Below the pieces are notes generated by a model. The model was not told the DNA's origin. It was given only the letters and a program-made list of their open reading frames with translations, and made no database searches. A stretch of DNA of 64,000 bases, taken from the NCBI RefSeq assembly GCF_003987355.1, contig NZ_PIPR01000001.1:1116001-1180000 (forward strand). Direction: 5' to 3'. Positions 36,031 through 44,631 of the stretch are shown here, one piece after another (the stretch's first letter is position 1; each line of letters starts with the position of its first letter). Made by a program: the position numbers and the translations under genes. This DNA comes from Pseudidiomarina aestuarii. GTDB taxonomy: Bacteria > Pseudomonadota > Gammaproteobacteria > Enterobacterales > Alteromonadaceae.

Positions 36031-36678
36031 TTAGTTTACAGGTGCTTCCAACTGCAAACGTTCAGCTAACAACACTGCTTGGGTGCGACTGTAGACACCT
36101 AGTTTGCGGAATATCGCAGTGATGTGCGCTTTGACAGTCGCTTCGGTGATATTGAGCTGGTAAGCAATCTGCTTGTTTAACAAGCCTTCGTGTAGAAGGT
36201 ATAGAACACGGTATTGCTGGGGCGTTAAATCAGCCACTTTACGGGCGATTTCTTGGTCTTCTGCAGTCAAGTTGTCTAATCGGCCACGTACGGATTCAGG
36301 GACCCAGCCGTCGCCTTGTAGAATAGCGTCTATTGCTTCAGCAATCTGCGCAGACGGCAGTGATTTAGGGATAAATCCTAGCGCCCCAAAACCAATGCAT
36401 TTAGCCACAACTGCAGCATCTTCACTGCCGGAAATGACCGCAACTGGTAGCAATGGAAAGTCTTCGCGTATGCGAATCAGACCATAAAAATCACCGCTAC
36501 CGGGCATATGCAAATCCAGTAAGAGCAAGTCTAGGTCATCGTCTTCCGCGAGCGCCGTCAGAGTGGAGTCTAGATCACCTGCTTCCCGAAGTTCGAGTTG
36601 CGGATAATGTGTCGCGAGAGCGCCTTGCAGCGCCTCGCGAAACAACGGATGATCATCAGCAATTAAGAATTTAGCCAT
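36031..36678 (-). CDS. crbR: LuxR-type response regulator CrbR
   Basis: The 215-aa protein has a receiver domain with Asp8-Asp9, phosphoacceptor Asp55 (LLLLDLHMPG) and the conserved Lys in GFIPKSL. A LuxR/NarL helix-turn-helix follows (KQIAYQLNITEATVKAHITA). With CrbS next door and acs 56 bp upstream on the same strand, it is very probably the CrbR/ErdR regulator that activates acs and acetate-uptake genes. Read-through from acs would give positive feedback; I see no terminator in the gap. Confidence 0.88.
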   Translation of the reverse strand: MAKFLIADDHPLFREALQGALATHYPQLELREAGDLDSTLTALAEDDDLDLLLLDLHMPGSGDFYGLIRIREDFPLLPVAVISGSEDAAVVAKCIGFGALGFIPKSLPSAQIAEAIDAILQGDGWVPESVRGRLDNLTAEDQEIARKVADLTPQQYRVLYLLHEGLLNKQIAYQLNITEATVKAHITAIFRKLGVYSRTQAVLLAERLQLEAPVN

Positions 36679-36734
36679 AACCCCATCACTTGCTCCGGCA
36701 AGTCCTTGAAGAGGCGCCGAGTCGCGCCGTTGTC

Positions 36735-38678
36735 CTACTTATTCAGACGATTATCTATCAAGGAATCTACCACACTTGGATCAGCAAGCGTAGAGGTATC
36801 ACCGAGGTTTTCGAACTCATTTGCAGCAATCTTGCGCAGGATCCGGCGCATGATTTTACCCGACCGTGTTTTGGGTAAATCAGGGGCCCAATGAATAAAG
36901 TCAGGTGTAGCTATGGGGCTCAATTCCGAGCGCACCCAATCACGCACTTCTTTCGTCAATGCATCATTCACTTCGGTACCAGACATCGCAATCACATACA
37001 CATAGATGCCCTGTCCTTTAATGTCATGAGGATAGCCAACCACAGCAGCCTCAGAAATGGCTTTGTGCTCCACCAAAACACTCTCGATTTCAGCTGTGCC
37101 TAAGCGATGCCCTGACACGTTCAACACATCGTCAACTCGACCCGTAATCCAGAAATAGTCATCTTCGTCACGGCGGGCACCATCGCCGGTAAAATAACGG
37201 TTCTTGTAGGCGGAGAAATAGGTTTGTTCAAAGCGCTCATGATCGCCCCAAAGCGTACGCGATTGACCAGGCCAAGATTCATTGATGACCAAGTTACCTT
37301 CAACAGCACCACTCAGCTCATTGCCTTCAGCATCGACTAGCGCTGGCTGGATACCGAAAAATGGTCGTGTTGCGGAACCTGGTTTTAAATCCGTCGCGCC
37401 AGGTAATGGCGTGATCATGATGCCGCCAGTTTCAGTTTGCCACCACGTATCGACAATCGGGCAACGGCTATCACCAATCGTTTTGTAATACCATTCCCAT
37501 GCTTCAGGGTTGATCGGTTCACCGACGCTACCCAGAGTTCGTAGCGACTTCCGAGTACTGGTCTCAGCCGCAGCAGTACCCTTCGACATCAACGCGCGAA
37601 TGGCCGTTGGCGCGGTATAGAGGATGTTAACGCTGTGCTTATCGATAATCTCGCCAATACGCCCAACACCGGGATACGTTGGTAGGCCTTCAAACATCAG
37701 CGTCGTTGCACCATTTGCCAATGGCCCGTAGACGATGTAGCTATGACCGGTAATCCAACCGACATCGGCGGCACACCAATAGACATCGTCCTCGTGGTAA
37801 TCGAAGACATACTCATGGGTCATGGATGCCCATACCATGTAACCACCTGTGGTATGCAGCACACCCTTTGGTTTACCGGTAGAGCCTGAGGTATACAGAA
37901 TAAAGAGCGGATCTTCGGCGTTCATCACTTCAGGCTGACATTCACTCGCGACGTCTTTCACCAATTGATCGAGCCACACATCGCGCGGCGCCTCAAACGC
38001 GACATCCGCATGCGTTACTCGACAAACCACCACATGATTGACCGATGGACAACGATCATTTTTCAATGCTTCATCGACATTCGCTTTCAATGGTGTTGTT
38101 TTGCCACCGCGCCGCCCTTCATCGGCGGTGATGACTACTTTGACACCACAATCGTTGACACGGTCGGCAATCGCATTCGGTGAAAAACCACCGAAGATAA
38201 CTGTGTGCACTGCACCGATGCGTGCACAAGCCAGCATCGCGTAAGCAGCTTCCGGCACCATCGGCATGTATATCGCTACACGGTCACCTTTCTCAACACC
38301 AAGCTTCTTTAAACCATTAGCAAACCGCGACACTTCATGGTGCAGTTGCTGATAACTGATTTCTTCGCTGACACTCGGGTCGTCACCTTCCCAAATAATC
38401 GCGGTTTTGTCCGCGCGTTCGGTTAAATGCCGGTCAACACAGTTGTAGCAAGCATTCAAAGTCCCATCTTCGAACCATTTGATACTGACATCACCCGGCG
38501 CGAAGCTGGTGTTCTGAACCTTAGTATAAGGGCTAAACCAACTGATCCGTTGGCCATGCTCTTTCCAAAAGGCATCTGGGTTGTTGATGCTCTCTTGGTA
38601 CATGGTGAGATAGGTGTCGTTATCAATGTGCGCTCGCGCCTTGGCATCGGCGGGAACCTTGTGAACCTCATGCTGCAT
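36735..38678 (-). CDS. acs: Acetyl-CoA synthetase
   Basis: Acs activates acetate to acetyl-CoA through acetyl-AMP. The 647-aa length is standard. Visible motifs are the AMP-binding loop [25 protein letters not shown], the hinge region [14 protein letters not shown] and the C-terminal [11 protein letters not shown], whose Lys is the catalytic residue regulated by acetylation in this family. The start has GGAGG seven bases upstream. The predicted promoter and a candidate CrbR dyad lie upstream of an 88-bp repeat element that makes up most of the leader. Confidence 0.97.
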   Translation of the reverse strand: MQHEVHKVPADAKARAHIDNDTYLTMYQESINNPDAFWKEHGQRISWFSPYTKVQNTSFAPGDVSIKWFEDGTLNACYNCVDRHLTERADKTAIIWEGDDPSVSEEISYQQLHHEVSRFANGLKKLGVEKGDRVAIYMPMVPEAAYAMLACARIGAVHTVIFGGFSPNAIADRVNDCGVKVVITADEGRRGGKTTPLKANVDEALKNDRCPSVNHVVVCRVTHADVAFEAPRDVWLDQLVKDVASECQPEVMNAEDPLFILYTSGSTGKPKGVLHTTGGYMVWASMTHEYVFDYHEDDVYWCAADVGWITGHSYIVYGPLANGATTLMFEGLPTYPGVGRIGEIIDKHSVNILYTAPTAIRALMSKGTAAAETSTRKSLRTLGSVGEPINPEAWEWYYKTIGDSRCPIVDTWWQTETGGIMITPLPGATDLKPGSATRPFFGIQPALVDAEGNELSGAVEGNLVINESWPGQSRTLWGDHERFEQTYFSAYKNRYFTGDGARRDEDDYFWITGRVDDVLNVSGHRLGTAEIESVLVEHKAISEAAVVGYPHDIKGQGIYVYVIAMSGTEVNDALTKEVRDWVRSELSPIATPDFIHWAPDLPKTRSGKIMRRILRKIAANEFENLGDTSTLADPSVVDSLIDNRLNK

Positions 38679-38695
38679 ACAACCTCCTTCAATAT

Positions 38696-38783
38696 ATGCT
38701 ACTAGCTATTTGTTACTAGCTATTCGAAAACTCGATCCCCCCGCTTTTCGAGTAGCGAATAACGAGTAGCGAGTGACGCTTTT
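38696..38783 (+). repeat. Heptamer-arm repeat, copy 7, in the acs leader
   Basis: The copy reads TGCTACTAGCTATTTGTTACTAGC, then a spacer TTCGAAAACTCGATCCCCCCGCTTTTCGAG and a right arm AGTAGCGAATAACGAGTAGCGAGTGACGCTTTT. The inner part CGAAAA...TTTTCG can pair, so the RNA should form a long hairpin. It starts about 10 bp upstream of the acs ribosome site and ends at the predicted transcription start. It is one of the more diverged copies. Confidence 0.85.
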
Positions 38784-38787
38784 AGGG

Positions 38788-38817
38788 TTTATACCTTCCT
38801 AGAAATGGGTTTTGCAA
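38788..38817 (-). promoter_or_regulatory. Predicted promoter of acs
   Basis: On the minus strand TTGCAA (38817-38812) and TATAAA (38793-38788) are 18 bases apart. Transcription would start near 38781, giving a leader of about 100 nt made mostly of repeat copy 7. The dyad AGAC-N4-GTCT ends six bases upstream of the -35 hexamer, where activators often bind. Confidence 0.6.
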
Positions 38818-38823
38818 GCCATT

Positions 38824-38835
38824 AGACCATAGTCT
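38824..38835. promoter_or_regulatory. Dyad AGAC-CATA-GTCT, candidate CrbR site at acs
   Basis: A perfect 4+4 inverted repeat (5+5 as TAGAC-CATA-GTCTA) sits directly upstream of the acs -35 box and about 80 bp upstream of the divergent porin gene. The same dyad occurs upstream of the symporter operon (27696-27707). NarL-family regulators often bind such short dyads. The assignment to CrbR is inference. Confidence 0.45.
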
Positions 38836-38912
38836 AGATTGATTAATCACTCCATCCCAACGATGCTTTTTAAGCATTTTACACACGCTTTCTTATTGGG
38901 AGGAGCACAGCA

Positions 38913-40079
38913 ATGCTGCATAACAAACTACAGAAATCGCTGATTGCCAGTGCAGTACTCGGAGCTATCGTATCAGCTCCAGTGATGGCGGACGAAGGTC
39001 CAACATGGAAATTTAGTGGTTACGTCAAGCTCGACGCATTTGCGTCTGACTATGGTGATGGCACTGCGCCAGCCAGTGGCTTTATCGGTCGCCAATTTTA
39101 TATTCCCAGCACCACACCAGTCGGTGGCCAAGGTGATGACCCAGTAACCGACATTCACGCCCGCCAGTCGCGTTTCTTCTTTGATGTGAATCAGAAACTC
39201 GACAATGGCAAGGACATCAGTGCCCGTATCGAAATCGACTTTTTAACCGTACCGGTCGGTGACGAACGTATTACCAACTCTTATGCACCGCGCCTGCGTC
39301 AGGCTTACATCAAGTATGATAATTGGTTAATTGGTCAAGCTTGGTCGAACTTTCAAGATTTGAGCATTTTGCCTGAGTCAGTCGACTTTGTTGGTGCTAC
39401 CGACGGTATGATCTTCATGCGTCAGCCCCAAGTTCGCTATACCTCAGGTTCGTGGAGCTTCTCACTGGAGAATCCAGAAACGACAGTTACCCCAAATGGT
39501 GGTGGTGGTCGTATTACCTCGAGTGATGGCTTAATGCCAGACTTCACCGCTAAATACAGTGGCAAGTCAGGTAACCTCAGCTACAGCATCGCTGGTTTAG
39601 TACGTCAATTGGCGTATGACGTTGATGGTGATGGTAGTGACGAGACGGCTGGTGGCTTTGGCGTCAACTTTGCGGCCAAGTACGTACTGGGCAATGGTAA
39701 CGACATTCGCTTCTCGGCCTCGACTGGCTCCGGCTTTGGTCGCTATTTAGGTTTAAACACCTTTAATGGCGCGGTGATCGATGCCAACGGTGATCTCGAA
39801 ACCATTGACAGCCAGGGTATTACCTTTGCCTATCGGCATCAGTGGAACGAAAAAACACGCAGCAACTTCGTTTACAGTCGCGGTTGGGCCGATAACGACA
39901 CCGGTCTACTTGGCAACGCTGTGACCAAATCCACTCAACGGATTGGCTTCAACGTTATGCATTCACCAGCCAAAAATGTCACCTTTGGCGCTGAGCTTTC
40001 ACAAGCAACACGTGAAATCGAGTCTGGCGTCGATGGAGATATGACACGGCTGCACTTCATGGCGATGTACAGCTTCTAA
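38913..40079 (+). CDS. DcaP-like outer membrane porin
   Basis: The 388-aa protein has a signal peptide (SAVLGAIVSAPVMA, cleaved before DEG), then WKFSGYVKLDAFASDYGDG, the typical N-terminal strand of DcaP-type trimeric porins. It has alternating beta strands throughout and ends in MAMYSF with a C-terminal Phe. The family takes up small organic acids or other anions. Divergence from acs over a shared 234-bp region with a candidate CrbR dyad suggests a role in carboxylate uptake; this is inference. The start has a strong GGGAGGAG. The leader contains the inverted repeat ATGCTT-TTT-AAGCAT at 38863-38877. Confidence 0.85.
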   Translation: MLHNKLQKSLIASAVLGAIVSAPVMADEGPTWKFSGYVKLDAFASDYGDGTAPASGFIGRQFYIPSTTPVGGQGDDPVTDIHARQSRFFFDVNQKLDNGKDISARIEIDFLTVPVGDERITNSYAPRLRQAYIKYDNWLIGQAWSNFQDLSILPESVDFVGATDGMIFMRQPQVRYTSGSWSFSLENPETTVTPNGGGGRITSSDGLMPDFTAKYSGKSGNLSYSIAGLVRQLAYDVDGDGSDETAGGFGVNFAAKYVLGNGNDIRFSASTGSGFGRYLGLNTFNGAVIDANGDLETIDSQGITFAYRHQWNEKTRSNFVYSRGWADNDTGLLGNAVTKSTQRIGFNVMHSPAKNVTFGAELSQATREIESGVDGDMTRLHFMAMYSF

Positions 40080-40083
40080 AGCG

Positions 40084-40150
40084 AAAAACGCTTTTAGTTA
40101 CTGGTTATTGGCTACTAGTTGCTAGTAGCTAGTAGCCAGTAGCTATTAGC
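40084..40150 (+). repeat. Heptamer-arm repeat, copy 8 (no spacer)
   Basis: It begins AAAAACGCTTTTAGTTACTGG and reads TTATTGGCTACTAG, then directly GTTGCTAGTAGCTAGTAGCC and AGTAGCTATTAGC. The usual GAAAACACAGATC spacer is missing, so the two arms abut and can form a tight hairpin. It lies between the convergent porin and GGDEF-EAL genes. Confidence 0.85.
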
Positions 40151-40167
40151 AAGCAGCTCCGCTGCTT
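40151..40167. other. Short hairpin at the end of the GGDEF-EAL gene
   Basis: AAGCAGC-TCC-GCTGCTT is a perfect 7-bp stem with a 3-base loop. It overlaps the first bases of the GGDEF-EAL stop codon (40166-40168). No T-run follows on either strand, so it is not a classical terminator by itself; with the adjacent repeat it may slow convergent transcription. Confidence 0.5.
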
Positions 40168-42859
40168 AGAGGTCTTCTTTCGCTACTGGGCGGCCGAAGT
40201 AGTAGCCCTGCATGTAATTACATCCCAATTCCGTCACGAACTCCGCTTGCTGTGGCGTTTCTACACCTTCCGCGACAACGGCAAAGTCTAATGATTGAGC
40301 TATTTTAATGACGCTGCTCACCAGCACGCGGTCGCTTTTGTGAGTCCGAATCCCTTGTATAAAGCTCCGATCAATTTTGACTTTATCCATGGGTAATCGT
40401 TTCAGATAACTCAACGATGAGAAACCGGTACCGAAATCATCGAGCGCGATAGAGAACTTTTGTTCGCGCAACCGCTTCAACACAGCAATGGCGTAATCGG
40501 TGTTCTCCATCAGAATACTCTCGGTTAATTCGAGCTCAATCCATTCTGGCTTACATCCGGTTTCGACCAGAGTTTGTTCCAAATGGTCCGCAAACTCGGA
40601 CCGATTAAAATGCAGTGTTGAGAGATTCACCGAAATTTTGCGTGGCCCTTCCTTCTGAAACTCAACAGCATCCATAAACGCTTGTCTGAACACCCATTCA
40701 CTCAGCGGAATAATCTGTCCCGTCATTTCAGCTAAGGGGATAAATTCACTCGGCGACACAAACTTGCCAGGTTCACGTTCCCAGCGCAGTAGCGCCTCAT
40801 AACCCACAACTTGGAGATCATTGCAGCGCACTATGGGCTGGTAATGCAGGCGTAATTGCTGCTTCTCAATCGCTTCTTGCAAGCTGCTGCGCATAGCTGC
40901 CGATGACTTGAACTGAAATGACATGCTGTCTTGGTAGACCTGAACATGGTTGTGCCCCAAACGTTTCGCTTGATGCATGGCCATGTCGGCGCGTTGCACC
41001 AGTTCTAGCGGTGCGTATTGATCGTTAGTTTGATGCGCGACCCCAATACTCGCGGTTAAATAAATTTTGTGCTGCATGATTCTGTAGGGTTGTGCGACCG
41101 CACTCAGAATGCGTTGCGTCAGCGCGTTTACCGCATCGGTATCGTGATGCAAATGTTCCGCAACGAGCAAAAATTCATCACCACCAAAACGTGCCAATTG
41201 TGCCCGGCCACCGACCACATTCTCGAGGCGTTGTGAGAGCAATTGCAGCAGCCGATCACCCACCTGCAACCCTAGACTGTCATTGATCAGGGTAAATCCA
41301 TCCAAGTCAATAAACATCACAGTCAGCTGCCGCGACTGATTAAAACGTTCGTTCAAGTGCCTTTCAATAGTCGTGCGGTTGAACAATCCCGTTAAGGCAT
41401 CATGTTCAGCCTGAAACTTCAATTGCCGTCCTTGCGACATAAGCGTGCGGTTACGCTCAATAGTCAGCGACACCAACATCACCAAGCCGATACCAGCAAT
41501 AGCCACCAACACCTGTAAGTTAGCCATCGCTTGCATATCACTCAGGTCAATCAGGTAGGCGACAATTGGCGTACCGGCGCTGTAGGGCGTATTCAGCGCA
41601 TCGCCATGCAGAAAAATGGCTTGCTCACGAATGCGCTCTAACTCGTCAGTGGTCACCCACTCACCATACTTATTCATGAGATAAGCGTAGGACACCTCTG
41701 TGTAGGTCATAATTGGCGAGTCCGTTTGCGCTACCTGAGCGGCTAACATCGTCGGTACATCAATCACCGTTACCAATGAGTACCAGGGCGAATAGCCATC
41801 TGCTTCTTGAAAACGCACCGGCTGTCGAATCAATAACATCGCGCCTTCTTGCGTGTATTCAGGTGCGGGTACCAGCAATTGCAGAGGCTCTGGAAATTCT
41901 TGTAAGCGCGGTTGGAGAGTCTTATCGGCAAAGATCAGATGCTGGTAACTCACGTTCTCAGACTCGGCAATCTCCCAAACCGGTTGTCCCGCAGACGTCA
42001 GTAGTATAAAGCTTTCAATGAACTCGACATCCTGCAGCAGCCCAGCAATGTCCTCACGCATCAGCGCGTCATGTTTTTCGAATGGGTAGCTTTGCCATCG
42101 ATTCGCCATCCGCTCCAACATGGTAATCGTCGCAATTCCAGCCAGACGCCGATTTGCATTCAAACTATCTGCAGCTTGCTGCCCCTGCGCACGCAAGCCT
42201 GACATTTCACTGTGGAACATCGCGACGCTGACGACTAAAACGGCCACTAAGCCAACGCTCGCTATCGCGGTCGTCATTGGCGCAACAGCACGTGGCACTC
42301 GATTCGAATCCACGCCCAAATTGATCAGCGCAACACCCGCGAGTAATAAGACAATACAAGCTATCAAGCTGCCGGTGGGATGGCGCGCCACAAAAGGCTC
42401 ATCTAAAGCATAATGGAGCAACAGTAATACTAAAGCAGCAATAACTAGCACCACGCCATAGGCAAGCTGTAACCGCATCAGCACAGTCGATTTCGGACGC
42501 GCTACCAGCCAAGCACCAACACCGATAAAGCCGAGATAAATAGCGCTATGAATTCGTGTATCAAAAGAATCGAGGTAACTCCCTAAGATGCCGTCTACCG
42601 ACGCAGCGATGACCAGCGCACCGAGCAACCGTGGTCCAACAGAATGCCATCGTTGTATGCGGCTAACGTATGCGAGCAAGGCAGCACCGGTTGCAATGAC
42701 GCTAACTAATAGTGACGAGCTTACGGAGTGATAAATAAGTTGTTGGGTGGGCTCACCCAAACGGTACACCAAAATGGCGATGCCAGCGATCGTTAAAGCG
42801 AGTGCCACTATGGTGTGGAGCACCGCACGCACTTGATGATCAACCAGGGCCAACTGCAT
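40166..42859 (-). CDS. Membrane GGDEF-EAL protein (c-di-GMP turnover)
   Basis: The 897-aa protein has about eight N-terminal membrane segments, a periplasmic sensor-like region (about residues 220-430), another membrane helix, then GGDEF (RFGGDEFLLVAEH, near residue 558) and EAL domains (YEALLRW near 686; DDFGTGFSSLSYLKRLP). The GGDEF motif is intact, so diguanylate cyclase activity is possible. The EAL domain keeps ELTESILMEN, DDFGTG and VVAEGVET, so phosphodiesterase activity is also possible. The ligand is unknown. Convergent with the porin gene. Confidence 0.92.
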   Translation of the reverse strand: MQLALVDHQVRAVLHTIVALALTIAGIAILVYRLGEPTQQLIYHSVSSSLLVSVIATGAALLAYVSRIQRWHSVGPRLLGALVIAASVDGILGSYLDSFDTRIHSAIYLGFIGVGAWLVARPKSTVLMRLQLAYGVVLVIAALVLLLLHYALDEPFVARHPTGSLIACIVLLLAGVALINLGVDSNRVPRAVAPMTTAIASVGLVAVLVVSVAMFHSEMSGLRAQGQQAADSLNANRRLAGIATITMLERMANRWQSYPFEKHDALMREDIAGLLQDVEFIESFILLTSAGQPVWEIAESENVSYQHLIFADKTLQPRLQEFPEPLQLLVPAPEYTQEGAMLLIRQPVRFQEADGYSPWYSLVTVIDVPTMLAAQVAQTDSPIMTYTEVSYAYLMNKYGEWVTTDELERIREQAIFLHGDALNTPYSAGTPIVAYLIDLSDMQAMANLQVLVAIAGIGLVMLVSLTIERNRTLMSQGRQLKFQAEHDALTGLFNRTTIERHLNERFNQSRQLTVMFIDLDGFTLINDSLGLQVGDRLLQLLSQRLENVVGGRAQLARFGGDEFLLVAEHLHHDTDAVNALTQRILSAVAQPYRIMQHKIYLTASIGVAHQTNDQYAPLELVQRADMAMHQAKRLGHNHVQVYQDSMSFQFKSSAAMRSSLQEAIEKQQLRLHYQPIVRCNDLQVVGYEALLRWEREPGKFVSPSEFIPLAEMTGQIIPLSEWVFRQAFMDAVEFQKEGPRKISVNLSTLHFNRSEFADHLEQTLVETGCKPEWIELELTESILMENTDYAIAVLKRLREQKFSIALDDFGTGFSSLSYLKRLPMDKVKIDRSFIQGIRTHKSDRVLVSSVIKIAQSLDFAVVAEGVETPQQAEFVTELGCNYMQGYYFGRPVAKEDL

Positions 42860-42975
42860 ACCAATCTGTCCTCAGCAAAAAATTTTTTATAATTATTATG
42901 CGAGTCAGTATAACCACAGAGAATTTGCGGTGGCTAGTGTTTGTTCAGCGGAAATCTATCCGCATTTTGGAGAGG

Positions 42976-43233
42976 CTACTTGGAGAGCAATAAAATACGC
43001 AGCTTTTGAAGGATTCCGATATCTCGTCTGACCATCCATTCGGTGCCGTTACGGTCGCGAAAAATAGCATGAGTGAGCACTGGAGTACGCCCTAACTCAG
43101 TCTCAATCACTCGCATGGCGTCACGATTCGATTGTTGCACAGGAATAACCAATTCGGACAATGTCTCATGCCCATTGAATAAGGTTATTTTACGTGGCCG
43201 ATTTGTCACTTGCCGTGCGCTTTCCGTGTTCAT
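42976..43233 (-). CDS. Small protein of unknown function
   Basis: An 85-aa product starting NTESARQVTNRPRK, with a basic N-terminus and the stretch FRDRNGTEWMVRRDIGILQKLR. I do not recognise a family. No signal peptide or membrane segment is visible, so it should be cytoplasmic. The ATG at 43233 has GGAA upstream; an ATG further upstream at 43278 would give 100 aa. Coding status is likely but not certain, as the frame is short and isolated. Confidence 0.55.
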   Translation of the reverse strand: MNTESARQVTNRPRKITLFNGHETLSELVIPVQQSNRDAMRVIETELGRTPVLTHAIFRDRNGTEWMVRRDIGILQKLRILLLSK

Positions 43234-43496
43234 GGCTTTCCAGAGTCCTTGGTGATACAAAATTGATAGATGCATCACGGTATTAGCATGTCGAGAACTC
43301 TTTACAATCTACAGAAAGTAAACACGCTCGTCTATACGTTTATTTAACAGTATACAGAGCTAAATATCATATATTGTTGTAAATATTTTTGTAAAATCGC
43401 TTGAATGCAAGCTATTTGCGATCGACTTCATAGTATTGCCCGTATAAATAGGCGAAAATTCAAACAACACTTTTAACTTATAGATCGGAGAAAACA

Positions 43497-43904
43497 ATGT
43501 CTACTCGTAAGCTTTTCGCAGTACTGATCGCTTCTGGGCTACTGGCTGCTTGCAGCAATACCTATAGTCCTGAAGTAACTGGCGAAACGTCAGCGGCAAT
43601 AAATTACCGCAGTGTGCAAGTCGTTGATCGAGCTCCAGTGAATGCTGAGGAAGTTGCAAAGTTATCCACCAATTATGCAATGGCTATTCGCAGCAGCACT
43701 GATGAAAAACTCGAAGATGCGATTGAGCGGTTACGTCTGCAGGCTGCGAATCTCGGCGCTAACATTCTTGTGATCGACGAAATCAAAGATCGTCGCACGA
43801 GCGGAACTATCATCGCCGGCGTACTCGACGGTCAAGTTAATACGGCCGTCCCGGCAGCACCGTACCAAGAAGTGTTCGCTACCGCCTACCGCTCAAAAAA
43901 CTAA
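43497..43904 (+). CDS. Small lipoprotein of unknown function
   Basis: The 135-aa product has a lipobox in LIASGLLAACSN (Cys20) and Ser at +2, which favours outer-membrane sorting. The mature part has a helical region (EEVAKLSTNYAMAIRSS; EDAIERLRLQAANLGANILV), which resembles small stress- or envelope-associated lipoproteins with a heavy-metal/YbjQ-like fold, but I cannot place it. The start has CGGAG seven bases upstream. Its TAA stop overlaps the AAAA end of repeat copy 9. Confidence 0.8.
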   Translation: MSTRKLFAVLIASGLLAACSNTYSPEVTGETSAAINYRSVQVVDRAPVNAEEVAKLSTNYAMAIRSSTDEKLEDAIERLRLQAANLGANILVIDEIKDRRTSGTIIAGVLDGQVNTAVPAAPYQEVFATAYRSKN

Positions 43905-44000
43905 AATCGTTACTGGCTGCTAGCTGCTGGTTACTAGAAAACACAGATCCATGCTCTTCTAGTAGCCAGTCACTAATAACTAGTAACCAATAGCTAATAC
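43903..44000 (+). repeat. Heptamer-arm repeat, copy 9
   Basis: The copy begins AAAATCGTTACTGGCTGC, has units TAGCTGCTGGTTACTAG, the spacer GAAAACACAGATCCATGCTCTT, then CTAGTAGCCAGTCACTAATAAC and TAGTAACCAATAGC. The spacer core GAAAACACAGATC is identical to copies 1 and 2. It fills the gap between the lipoprotein and oxygenase genes, which converge. Confidence 0.9.
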
Positions 44001-44002
44001 TG

Positions 44003-44623
44003 TTATTTGAATTCGCGGATGTGGAACCAGAGGTTGAATGCCCACTTGATTCCTTTCACGACAGGTGTTCCCGCATGGAGGCTTTGTTTGTGGATATCCG
44101 TCGTGCCTTTGTATACGTTATCAAATATCAATAAGCGCCCGGTTTTGGGAACCACGTTGATATTCAAATGCGGGAATGCTGTGGAGCCACCTGCTTCGAC
44201 ATCATTTAAGTAGCCCAACACCGTGACTAAGCGCTGACCGCCGCGCGCCGTACAACGCTGACCGCGTTCGGTGCTGAGGTCGTAGGCGTCAAAATGAGCG
44301 CGGTACTCTTGGGTCGGTCCATAGCGGATAACTTGAAATGACTCGGCGTGGCTGACTGGCATCTGGATAAACTTCGCTACACGATCGGCCAAGTTTGAGG
44401 TGATGATGCTTTTATCGTGTTTGACCCAACACAGGCTGTTGGTGCGGGCGTCTGAAATCGAGCCTTCTTTATCGTCGCTAACGCGAGCACGCTCCATGCC
44501 GTTCTCTGCGAGCTGTATAATATGCTTCGCTTCTGATTCATTAAAAAAGTTTTCGACGACTTGAACGCGAGGATCTTCGCACAGCGTGTATACATCATAA
44601 TTCGGGGCTGCAGATGCAAACAT
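44003..44623 (-). CDS. 2OG-Fe(II) oxygenase, prolyl 4-hydroxylase-like
   Basis: The 206-aa protein has the P4H-alpha-type double-stranded beta-helix: EAKHIIQLAENGMERARV, iron ligands His110 and Asp112 in YRAHFDAYD, a distal His183 in QSLHAGTPVVKGIKW and the 2-oxoglutarate-binding Lys in the same motif. It therefore should hydroxylate a residue on a protein or peptide using 2-oxoglutarate; the target is unknown. The stretch GGSTAFPHLNINVVPKTGRL is family-typical. It lies 8 bp after the CapD-like gene on the same strand, so they are probably co-transcribed. Confidence 0.88.
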   Translation of the reverse strand: MFASAAPNYDVYTLCEDPRVQVVENFFNESEAKHIIQLAENGMERARVSDDKEGSISDARTNSLCWVKHDKSIITSNLADRVAKFIQMPVSHAESFQVIRYGPTQEYRAHFDAYDLSTERGQRCTARGGQRLVTVLGYLNDVEAGGSTAFPHLNINVVPKTGRLLIFDNVYKGTTDIHKQSLHAGTPVVKGIKWAFNLWFHIREFK

Positions 44624-44631
44624 AATCGGGT

